DNA of 64,000 nt. Origin: Ceratobasidium sp. AG-K. Its lineage: Eukaryota; Basidiomycota; Agaricomycetes; Cantharellales; Ceratobasidiaceae. The notes beneath the pieces were generated by a model. It saw only the letters and a program-made list of their open reading frames with translations. It searched no databases and had not been told where the DNA came from. This document shows, in pieces, positions 48,302 through 57,779 of the stretch (position 1 is the first letter of the stretch; each line of letters starts with the position of its first letter). A program made the translations under genes and the position numbers. Where the stretch lies: the NCBI GenBank assembly GCA_037039685.1, contig JAWNGF010000005.1:3038001-3102000 (forward strand), written 5' to 3'.

Positions 48302-49661
48302 ATGCCCAGTAATACCAACAAGACCCACATACCCTCTGGTACCTCAAAACATGTCTGAACCAAGTCCTGTTGCCAGCTTGAAGGCTGCAAGAACAAAGAA
48401 TTGCTCCAGCACAAGTGAGCCAATCAGAAGGCAAAGGCAAACACATGTTGCATCCATCAAGAGGAGGACAAGGACAACAACCTCCATGTTGAATGCAAAG
48501 ACAAGGTGGCTGAGCTTGCCAAGCTTCAAGGTAAGCTACTTGGCCATGTCCCCACTCACTAACACATCTTTCTTGTAGCTCAAAACCAACACCTTCTCAT
48601 TACCAACAAACAGCTTTCTGCCAAGCTCAACTGTTGCAACCAAGATCCTGCACCTGTTGTGCAGAAGATCAGGATTGAGCTGAAAGCTGATATCACCATT
48701 GGTATTATCCGCCAAGGCCTCAAGATGGAAAGTCTTTAGAAGGACACTGAATGGCATCTGCTATGGGTAAGCTTGTTTCCACATCCTGCATACATCTAAT
48801 CAGCATTCCTCTTGCGGTCTCCCATAGGGGGCAGTATGTTGTGTGATGAACTCTGTTGAATTCAATTGGGCACTGTTGTGGTCAAAGCAGCCCTGGGAGG
48901 CTGTGACCAAGGCAATTTACTTAGTGAGTCTTAAGTTCATACTGCAACACACTCTGGAGTTACTAACATACATCTTGCAGTGCAAAGAGCAACTACCCAA
49001 ACTCAAGATCTTTGACAATCATGCCACCACCAAGTTCCTTCTCAAGCAGTCCTTCAGGAATTGCCTGAGCCAGGTGCAGCCCACTGGCATGCATACAGCC
49101 TCTGAAGCATTTGAGGAACCCAAGGCTGAACCCAAACACAAACCCAAGCCACAGCCACGTCCAAAGAGGCCCCTCAGGTGTCTTGCTGATGTTTGCAAGG
49201 CTTGTGAGGAGGCCCTCATTTGTCAGGTGGCTGCACTGGATGCAGCTGCTCTGGTTGACAAGCCTCTAAATGATGGCAACACTGATATTGATGAGCATGG
49301 AGATGAAGCCTCTTGGGTTGAGCATGGTGTTGACAGTATGGATGGATGAAACATTTGCTGGCCAGCTGTCACTAACACTGAACTGACAGACTCTCCCACC
49401 AGCTTGGCCAAGACCACCACCAAGCCCTTTTGCCCTCACCCTTGCCCTTGCCCTCGCCCCAAGCCTACCGACTCAGCAGCACCTGCCAATGCCAAGTCCA
49501 GTGGTGATTCATGCCAATCTTCATGCAATGCTCTGCCTTCAACAGTCCATTGTGGTCCAAGCTCCAGCCTGGCAGTGATCAGCAAGAAACCCAAGTGTGT
49601 GATGATGTCCTTGCCAGTTGAGCCTGGATGTGCTGCAAAGGGTAAGGGGAAAGCAGTATAG
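48302..49661 (+). pseudogene. unrecognised four-exon gene inactivated by four stop codons
   Basis: Exons 48302-48530, 48579-48766, 48828-48923 and 48981-49661 join in phase to 398 codons. Exon 1-2 encodes a leucine-rich coiled coil (DKVAELAKLQAQNQHLLITN) and then VVQKIRIELKADITIGIIR. Exon 3-4 encodes a Trp-containing core (FNWALLWSKQPWEAV, LPKLKIFDNHATTKFLLKQ) and a Lys/Pro-rich tail. Four in-frame stops (TGA in exon 1 twice, TAG in exon 2, TGA at 49347-49349) interrupt it, but no indel or lost splice site does. All could come from C-to-T change of CGA or CAG. I do not recognise the family. It lies between the halves of the Plavaka transposase and might be its partner gene. Confidence 0.6.
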
Positions 49662-50399
49662 GCAGAGCATAGTGGGGTCATTGTCTGTCAGTGTGGACAT
49701 TGCAGCCCTGTTGGTTGGTGGTCAATCACTCTTTTGGAGGACAGTGGTAATGCCTTGTTGTCCAGTGGGCAGATGGGTAGTGACAATGATGATTGATTGC
49801 TTGATGTTATCTTTCAAACTGTTGGACACCGACTCTAATTTTCCTTTTTGTTTATTTTTCTGCTTGTGTTATTTTCACTGTGATTCCTGCCTCCTACCAC
49901 CCTCCAGACTTGACCAGTACCATCTATTAGGTATTAGCCTCTTATTTTTGCTCCCTTAGCCTCTGTCTGCTTTGCTTTTGAATCCCTTAATTGCTCTATC
50001 ACACTGTCCTTTCTTGTTTTACACCATGTAAATTACATGCTTCCACATTAGATATGCAGAAGCTTTTCCCTGTCCATTAACCTTGTGACTGTCAACTATG
50101 TGGAAATGCTTTTCATTTTTGGTGGGGATTATTTGAATCAGTGGTCTAACCATGTCAATCAACTATGAGTTGAAAATCACTTGACAAACATGTTTTTGTC
50201 CAACAACATGATGAGGGAGGCTAGGAGAGTGATTATTACTCACTTGTATTCCACACTAACTTTACCTGTCATTCACCCAATCTCAAGAGGATTCCCAGGT
50301 CATCACAGGTTGATGTACTGATGTGATGATCACTCTCTTTACTTACTCCAGAGTGTTTTTGATTTTGCACCTTCTCAACCATGTGCCTACACAAAGAGC
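49662..50399. other. CpG-poor stretch, no gene recognised
   Basis: T-rich downstream flank of the decayed plus-strand gene; nothing else seen. Confidence 0.35.
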
Positions 50400-50537
50400 T
50401 TATGAGTTAGAATCTAATTGGATTCACAATGTCCTAAAATTTGACATACAGTTTTGAAATCAAGCCAAATTGAAACTGGGCATTGAGTTCTGACCACCAC
50501 CCCCAACCATTGCTAATATCCCCCAGTGGATGGTTTT

Positions 50538-51035
50538 TGTTGCAACCCAACACTATGATGGTTGCCAACTGTCACTGTATGTGCACAAGTCAAGACTTTA
50601 GAGAGACTTGGCACCCAAAGAACTGTGAACTGTAGACTGTGAATGGCACTAAGACCTGAGGATCCAAGGTAACCCTGAGGGAAACCCAGTGAAGGACTGT
50701 TTGTTGGGGAAATGACAAGGCAAAACAAGATGGGGATACCATGCTTGTTGTTGCCTCATTATATATTCAGAAAAAGGCATGAGTCATACTCATGCCAAGA
50801 AACAAGTCATACAAACTAACCCAGCAGAAAGCTCTATGAGTCATGTCCAATAAAGGAACATGACTTGCTGAGAAAGTAAGTTGCAAGGCAAAAGAGAAAG
50901 GAAGCAGCTTAAGGCTGCACAAGCACAAAAGGAAACAAACACAAAGGAAACGTGCACAAAGGAAAGTGGAACAAAGAAGACACAAGACAAGCAGCCAGAA
51001 GACAAAGTCCATTGGAGGGGCCTTGGGTCACAACA
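50538..51035 (-). repeat. solo LTR, family E, 498 bp
   Basis: Starts TGTTGCAACCC, ends GGGTCACAACA, flanked by GTTTT at 50533-50537 and 51036-51040. It shares with element A's LTR a block around GGCACTAAGACCT, a block around CAAAACAAGnTGGGGATACCA and a TATATAT box at matching spacing, so the families are related. It interrupts the Plavaka transposase. Confidence 0.85.
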
Positions 51036-51944
51036 GTTTTGATCCAAGTTACACATCCATTCATCACTTGGTATAGGGGTGGACAGCCTTTCATTGTCAT
51101 CAGTGCCATGTTGCCAAGTTTGCAAAAGTTCCATCATCCCAGAGAGGGTAAGCATGTGCTGAATCCAAGTGACTGGAGAAGCAAATGGATATGTTAAGCT
51201 TGAGACCTGTTGTTGGCTCCCAGATGCAAGTCTACAAGTGGCAAATAAAATTCCCTGGCATCCCTCATTAAGGAAGGTGCTGATGTCTGCTCCTGCAATA
51301 TACTCAGGTGAATAACATAATTTGCAGGCAGGGCACAGTGTGAATGTTGTGATTAGGTCTTTGATGCAAACCCCAAGCCTTTTCTCAGCAGTTGCAACAG
51401 TTTGTGCCATATTAGCAATATCCTTGACACTCACATCCAGATGGGCAGCAATAGTTCAATGAGCAGCTTTTAACTGGTGCTCCAACACTCTGCAAGTAGT
51501 TCCATACAAATATTTCTGAACATACATATCAATATATGCATTACATATCAGCTCATGTTCTTGAAACACTGGGCATATGGCCTTGGCTTCTCCTGCATCT
51601 TCTGGATTGTCTTCTGGGTTCCCTTCCAGGAATTGATTGGGGTCCTTGTCAACAGCAAGTTGAAATTGGGGGAACTCAGGTTCTGGAGGTGGTTTGTTGT
51701 TTGGCAAACCAAAATCCTGGTCATCTAATTCATCATTGGGACCAAATTCTTCCATGCAGATATTGTACTTGCCCAAGTGGTGCAATTGAAGGTAATGGTG
51801 TTGGGCATGTGGTGGATTGTCCAGTAGCCAATCAAACTGGTACTCATGCTGCACTTCATCAGCTATATGCAGCAAGCCATTGCCATAACCTTTGCTTTTG
51901 TGACCAACATCCCTTAAATGTGGACATGGGGATACTGGGGGCAT
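51036..51944 (-). pseudogene. Plavaka transposase, N-terminal part, decayed
   Basis: Starts near ATG 51944 (MPPVSPCPHL, a degenerate N-terminal zinc-finger start). It runs through an acidic linker (YNICMEEFGPNDELDD) to the conserved cysteine segment LCPACKLCYSPEYIAGADI...NEGCQGILF, then RLASGSQQQVSSLTYPFASP and WIQHMLTLSGMMELLQTW. A stop and shift lie near 51434-51460. After a few more residues (DEWMCNLDQ) the family E solo LTR interrupts the frame; the same frame resumes left of the LTR at 50537 (HPLGDISNGW). The rest of the transposase is at 44.9-46.7 kb. Confidence 0.7.
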
Positions 51945-52034
51945 ATCAGGGCTTGGTAGACCTGACAAGCGCATCCCTTGCCCCAGTGCTTTGTTCAATC
52001 CAACGCTGCCAGCTGGGGACTGTTGTGACCCAAC

Positions 52035-52480
52035 TGTCACAACCTTTTCTGTTTCCTTTCTTCTTTGTCTGTTTGCCTTGTGTTTGGTCTCATTCTGCTT
52101 GCCTTGACGCATTTAGCTGCCTTACTGTAAGCCATGTTTGCGGGACATGCTTGCCTGGCCTGTTCCCTTGTCTCCTTGGTGTCCATGGACTTTTCACGTT
52201 TCCTTTGTCCTGCCTTTGCTTCTCTTGGACTCTTGCCTTTTCTCATTTTGGTTTCCTTTGTCACTCGCTCTCTATTGTACATAGCCACAGTAGTTAGTAT
52301 ATATACCAGTGACGCAAGTCTTGTGGAGACAAGACTTGTTCTCTTGTTGTTTTCCCCCATCTCCTATTGCGTGACTCACTTAGGCCTTCACACTGTACAT
52401 TTGACCTTTGTTGTTGTCCCAACCCCCACTGATCCTTCCTGTGGAGTCTTGGCCTCCAAGGTTTGGCTAGGGTTGTGACA
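52035..52480 (+). repeat. element D 5' LTR, 446 bp
   Basis: TGTCACAACC...GGTTGTGACA; TATATATA at 52298-52305 and AAGACTTGTTCT, the presumed RNA start, at 52331-52342. No matching 5-bp repeat flanks this LTR alone, as expected for one end of a longer element. Confidence 0.85.
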
Positions 52481-52482
52481 CT

Positions 52483-52494
52483 AGAACAAGTCTT
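52483..52494 (+). other. primer-binding site of element D (self-priming type)
   Basis: AGAACAAGTCTT, two bases after the 5' LTR, is the exact reverse complement of AAGACTTGTTCT at 52331-52342. Confidence 0.75.
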
Positions 52495-52943
52495 GTTGCC
52501 TTTGTTGCAGATACAGCCTTTGTCACTGTCAGAACCAGGTCTTTCATCACCAGGTCACCTCTGAGCATTTGCACACCCCTCACCATTGTCAGCTAACACC
52601 CCTATCTCTCCCCTGCATCATTTACATGTCAAGGCACATTGCAGCTCACACCCATTAGCTTGTCAACAATGTCCCCTATCCTCTGATATCACTGAACTGT
52701 GGCCACCTAATCAGGAAGCACCATTCATATATATTATATTGGAACAAGGACCTCTGAGACCTTTGCACTGAACCTACTGTCGACTAGGTTCCCCCTATAC
52801 ATTCCATTTCTACCCAGGGGATATATTTTCTATCAAAAAAAACTACTAGCCATATTTTGGTTGATGCGCACCAGGAAGCACATTTATTATAGTTGATGTT
52901 CAACAGAAGTTGCTTGAACTCGGCAGAATCCTACAAAGCCACA
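52495..52943 (+). other. 5' leader of element D
   Basis: About 450 nt of untranslated leader between the primer site and the likely gag start; no conserved frame seen. Confidence 0.5.
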
Positions 52944-54627
52944 ATGTCTTCTATGATGCCCTCCTTCTCTGAGGGCAAAAGCCCCATTGCGCCGCCCCCA
53001 CCAGAAACCCCCCTCCAACAAACTCGCTTCTCAGAACCTCCCCCATCAAGGAAAGAAGGCGACGAGGAAGGATCAGTGGGGGATACAACCATTTGTTCCC
53101 AACCAGCTCCCTACAAAACCTTCGACGCAGAATCAAGACCACTGTCCCCTGCCATTAGGGAATACAAGGGCAACTCTTGGTGGGAAACCCATGAAGGCAA
53201 CTTTCAAAAAGAAGTCCTTTTCATCCTCAGAGAATTATCATTGCACCATAGTCTCATGGCAGAAAGGTTGGAACACGTTGAACAATGGATCCTACATAAT
53301 AGGGATGATGGAAATATCTGCATCAACCAATTGGCGGAAATTGCAGACCAGAATTGCAAACTATACAACAAAATGACAGATCAACATCAAATAACAAGGG
53401 ACGCTGTTTGGGCACAAGGAATTGTATCAAGCAGGAGACCAACAGGAGGTAGTGGAGCAACTGCAGTTCAAACCAACACCCTAACAACCAGCCAATTAGG
53501 GTTGTCGCTAGGAGGAGGAATGGCAACACAAGGACTGAGGGGCTCCATGATGCGATTTGCACCACCCTTGTCAGGGACAACAGCAGCCCCAACATCTTCA
53601 ATCTTTGGGAATGGAAGAACAGAGAAATCAGTGGCATCCAAACCAATGGAATTCCATGGCAAGCAAGGAGCCAAAGCCAGGGATTTTACTTATTCCTGTG
53701 CAAATTATATTGCCAACTCCCACTATGCCACTGCCTCGGATGAAAAGAAAATCTGTCTTATCATTTTGTACCTATGCGGCCCTGCTATTGACTGGATTTG
53801 CCCGTTCCAAGACCTACACAATGCAGGCATATGTCACAACCCTAGCCAAACCTTGGAGGCTGAGACTCCACAGGCAGTGAGGATGGGGGTTGGGGCAACG
53901 ACAAAGGTCAAATGTATGGCACTAAGGCCTAAGTGAGTCACATGATGAGTGTTGGGGAAAACAACAAGAGAACAAGTCTTGTGGGGGCAAGACTTGTGTC
54001 ACTGGTATATATACTAACTACTGTGGCTATGTACAATAGATAGTAAGCAACAAGGGAAACCAAAAAGGGAGAAAGCAAGAGTCCGAGAGAAAAGAGGACA
54101 GAACAAAGGAAACGTGGTGAGTCCATGGACACCAAGGAGACAAGGCAACAGGCCAGGCAGGCATGTCCTGCGGTCAAGGCTTACATAAAGGCGACTAAAT
54201 GCGCCAAGGCAAGAAGAACAAGACCAAACACAAGGCCAACATACAAGAAGGAGAGAGAACAAGAAAAGGTTGTGACAGCATGCCCCAAACCATTTTCACA
54301 AGTCTAGATGTCTTCCAGCAGGAGTGGGAATTAGCTTTTGGCAAAATAGAACAAGTGGAGGTCTACAGACAGAAGTACAAGGCACTTTCCCAGACCAAAA
54401 CAGTGGTCAAATACATCACCCAATTCAGGATTCTGTTGGCACCACCAGACTACAATGAGCAGACCTTGAAAGATGACTTCTATGTGGGGCTCAAGGACAA
54501 CATCAAGGATATGTTAACATCCCAGGCCTATGATTGCCACAATGCAACACTGCAGGAGCTGTTTACCAGGACCCAGGAGATTGATGCCACCCTCATTGCA
54601 AGGAACATGGAGAAAAAGGGTACCAAC
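52944..54627 (+). pseudogene. gag: element D Gag, split by a solo LTR and 3'-truncated
   Basis: Likely start ATG 52944 (MSSMMPSFSEGKSP). A Pro/Ser-rich N-terminus and a helical part (EVLFILRELSLHHSLMAERL) are followed by the Ty3-type capsid domain starting KPMEFHGKQGAKARDFTY (about 53640). The frame is cut at 53831 by a 446-bp LTR. Across it, one target copy removed, the frame resumes at 54278 with QTIFTSLDVFQQEWELAFG and DFYVGLKDNIKDMLTSQ, classic capsid landmarks. It ends at EKKGTN where element C's LTR begins; the zinc knuckle and pol are missing. Confidence 0.8.
53832..54277 (-). repeat. solo LTR, family D, inserted in element D gag, 446 bp
   Basis: TGTCACAACC...GGTTGTGACA, flanked by GCATA (53827-53831) and GCATG (54278-54282), a five-base target duplication with one later change. 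Confidence 0.88.
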
Positions 54628-55041
54628 TGTCCCAACTTGGGTCAATTAGGTGTATAAAGGTTGAGGGGTTTGACTGTAAGAAGTCTTAGAACCCAAGGAA
54701 TAGTGATAGTAAGAGGATTTGATTGAAGCAGGTCCTAGTGGAGAGGAGGTCAAGCCTTGTCATTAACCAGCTTGACCTCTGGGTTTATATACATGAGGGA
54801 TCAGTGCCATGTCATTACAGATCAGTGTGAGAAAGCCAAGTACAACCAATGGTAAGCAAGATAAGAGATATGACTCGAAATTCTGGAAGTTCCGGAAGCC
54901 TCACTGATATCAAATGGAAAGACAAATACATCACATGATACAAGTTAAGCGCCAGAGGACATTTGTACCAAAAAAGGAAAGTGTTCGGAAAAAAAGATAT
55001 AAAATCAGAATAAAATGTCTGAGCTTAGTCAGCTCATGACA
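54628..55041 (-). repeat. element C 3' LTR, 414 bp
   Basis: TGTCCCAAC...CTCATGACA; aligned along its length with the element B LTR but with many differences, including small indels. The inner box AGGTCAAGCCTT is kept at 54747-54758. Confidence 0.88.
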
Positions 55042-55051
55042 TTACCCCCTC

Positions 55052-55754
55052 CTAAGGGCCTGGCATGGTGGGATGGAGTCTGTGGAATTTATCAACTAGT
55101 TCAGGAGCATTCTTGAGGTCTTCCTTTGATTGCCAGGAATTGTCTGCATGAGAGTATCCTTTCCATTTGACATAATAGTGGAGTTGATGGCAAATTTTCT
55201 TGGAGTTAAGGATCTCTTTGACTTCCCATTCTTCTTCCCCTTCTTGTGTGACAATAGGGGGTGGTTGAGCAGGTTTGCAACCATGAGGATCAGGGTGGAA
55301 TTTTTTGAGTAGCATGACATGGAAGACAGGATGAATTCTCATTGATTTTGGTAATTCCAGTCTAAAGGCATGAGTCCCTACTTTTTCCAGCACTTTGTAA
55401 GGTCCTAAAACTTTGTGGGAGAGTTTTACTGAAGGTCTGTCTGTGGATATGTTCTGGTGACTAAGCCAGTTTGAATTTAGTATAGTGGGTGACTTTCCCA
55501 GACAAAACTTCCCATCCATCTATGACTTGTAAGGTTTTTGGTTTTTCATGTTGAAATAGGGGAAGGTTTGCTTCTTTTGCTAGGGAAGGGTTGATGAAGC
55601 AGGATGTTGCACCACAATCTAGGAGTGCTTGCCCAGAGAATTTCTTTGATTTGTTGACTGACTTAGAATTAGGAGCCGTAGCTAGTGGATGAGTGGTGAA
55701 ATCAATGTATAATTGGTTTTCATTTGATATTGACATGATTTCAAGTTCATCCAT
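55052..55754 (-). pseudogene. pol: element C pol remnant, large internal deletion
   Basis: The N-terminal ~95 residues (MDELEIMSISNENQ; protease LLDCGATSCF) are fused at about 55475-55480 to the C-terminal ~150 (WLSHQNISTDRPSVKLSHKV to the chromodomain WKGYSHADNSW). Compared with element B, the segment equivalent to about 58200-60895, covering reverse transcriptase, RNase H and most of integrase, has been lost. Confidence 0.85.
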
Positions 55755-55789
55755 ATTACTAGCTAATATATCACTGAGTACTTGGCTCC

Positions 55790-57141
55790 TTAATAAGCCT
55801 TGGTGACGTCTTTTCCCAATTCAATGTCTGAAGAGATTTCTTCAATCTGAGCTTCAAAGCCTGATGCTGTGTTCTTGGAAGGACAGACCCTTGCTGAGTG
55901 TCCCTTGCTGCTGCACATGAAGCAAATCATGGGTCCTTTTCCTTTTCCATCAAGATCCATTGCATTGGGGTCTTTGGCAGGAATGGAGGGTTTGGGTGTT
56001 TGAACAGTAGGAGTGCTGAAAGTACTGGTCTGGGTGTCTTTTTGAATAGCTCCAAACAGGACATTTCCCTTTGTTCCATTGTCCCAGGAGATCTGTGGAA
56101 CTGGATGGCCCTTGGCGTTCCTGGTTATACTTGAGATTTTGCGGTATTGCACCCCACCTGTAGGTTTTGACATAAAGATGCGATTGTTTATGTTGAACCT
56201 TTGACCCAGTGGGGTGTTTGGAGTGCTTGTAGCTGCCTTGGATGTAGCTTGTTTTGGGGTGCTGGTTTGTAGGCCTTGGACCTTTTTGGGTGCATTAATG
56301 GTGTTCATTGTGGGATCAATTTCCAGGGCTCTTTGCAAACTTGGTTGAATGTCCTTGTTGCTTCATGGGGTTCAAAGTTCTGTGACACCATGGCCATCTT
56401 GATTTCATCTTTAAGACCATCATAGAAATCATCACAAAGTACTTGATCAGTGTACCCAAGTACCAATGAATAAGTGACAAAGTCTTGTAGGTAATCTTGG
56501 ACAGAGCTCTTCTGGATCAACTTCTTGTATAGTTGTCTATATTGGTCGATTTTGTGGACGTTGCTGAACCTAGCTTGCATTTTGTTCCAAAATTCATCTA
56601 TGTTGTGTAGCCAATTGGTTGCTCCTCTTCTTGCCGTATCTACATTGATTCTGGGTTGCATCCATACGTAGGCAGGTCCCTTGCAATAACCCATAATGTA
56701 AGTGATTTTTTGTTCTGTGGTTGCTTGCAGGGATGTATGGTTTATGTACAGGGTACATTGCGATTTAAACTCATCAAATTTATCTACCTCTCCCAAAAAT
56801 TCTTCTGGGGGGTGCATTTTGAGTTTATACCCTGGCGTAGTTGTTGATGTGGTAGTGGAGGGTGTTGCTCCTAGGTTTGCTAGTGATTGAGATACCGCGT
56901 TCATCAATTGGTGAAGAGGTGCGATTTGTGAGGTTTGGTTTTGGATTGCCATGATGTCTGCAACAGTGTTGTCAATCCCTTGTTCTAGAGTGGTGGTGAT
57001 GCTATTTAAGGCATTGATGTGGCCGTTTATCTTTTGCACCTCATCTATTAGGGCATTGATTGCGTGTGCTACTACATTGGGTGGAGATGTTTCAGATATT
57101 TGGGTAAACCCCCCTTGACTTGGTGATGGGGCTCTCAACAT
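55790..57141 (-). pseudogene. gag: element C Gag, frameshifted
   Basis: Same protein as element B Gag (MLRAPSPSQGGFTQIS start at 57141). A base lost near 56325-56335 shifts the frame after FNQV, giving an early stop at about 56305; the second frame continues to the zinc knuckle CFMCSSKGHSARVC and the stop at 55790. The slippery heptamer GGGAAAA is still present near the end. Confidence 0.85.
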
Positions 57142-57363
57142 ATTAGAGCAGGGGAAAGTGTAGACTTATTGGGAACCAAGACCGTACAGAGTATTGCAAA
57201 TCCTTCTGCAAACTTTTCTATCTTTAATGAAGCGTAGACTTCTTAGAAACACCAATTCAAGATTTTTGTCCTCCAGAAACAATGCGTTGATCACTCCTAG
57301 TTTGTCGTACTGTTTGTATATGTAGTTACAATGAACGTCTTCAATAAAGAGTGATAGGGATTC

Positions 57364-57769
57364 TGTCCCGACTTGGGTAAATTAGGTATGTATAAAGGTT
57401 AAGGGGTTCGACTTAGGCAAGTCTTAGAACCCAAGGAATAGTGATAGTTTAGAGGATTTGATTGAGCAAGTCCTAGTGGAAAGGAGGTCAAGCCTTGTCG
57501 TTAACCGGCTTGACCTCTGGGTTTATATACATGAGGGATCAGTGCCACGTCATCATCTATCAGTGTGGGAAAGCCGAGTACAACCAAGATAAGAGATATG
57601 ACTCAACATTCTGGAAGTTCCGGAAGCATCACCAATATCAAATGAAAAGACAAATACATCACATGATACAAGTTAGGCGCCAGAGGACATTTGTACCAAA
57701 AAAGGAAAGTGTTCGGAAAAAAAGATATAAAATCAGAATAAAATGTCTGAGCTTAGTCAGCTCATGACA
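57364..57769 (-). repeat. element B 3' LTR, 406 bp
   Basis: TGTCCCGAC...CTCATGACA. On the minus strand TATATAAA (57529-57522) lies 33 nt before AAGGCTTGACCT (57496-57485). Confidence 0.92.
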
Positions 57770-57779
57770 TTACCCCCTC

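Larger units (their letters stand above)
52035..54627 (+). mobile_element. truncated Ty3/gypsy retrotransposon (element D)
   Basis: Plus-strand 5' LTR 52035-52480, primer site 52483-52494, leader and gag. The gag is split by a solo LTR of the same family in the opposite orientation and the element ends where element C begins at 54628. No pol survives in the window. It lies at the edge of the CpG-poor block. Confidence 0.8.
54628..57363 (-). mobile_element. internally deleted Ty3/gypsy retrotransposon (element C), interrupted by element B
   Basis: Its 3' LTR is 54628-55041, followed by a polypurine tract, a fused pol remnant and a frameshifted gag. The sequence stops at 57363 in mid-leader, exactly at the LTR of element B; the rest of C should continue beyond the right window edge after B. 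It belongs to the same family as B but has diverged from it. Confidence 0.82.

Noticed and set aside
52035..52480. Treated first as a third solo LTR of family D
   Set aside because: No target duplication around it, and a perfect primer site plus gag follow, so it is the 5' LTR of element D.
57364..57769. One LTR shared by a tandem C-B pair formed by recombination
   Set aside because: C stops in mid-leader (equivalent to about 62798 of B), not at its own primer site, so insertion of B into C fits better.
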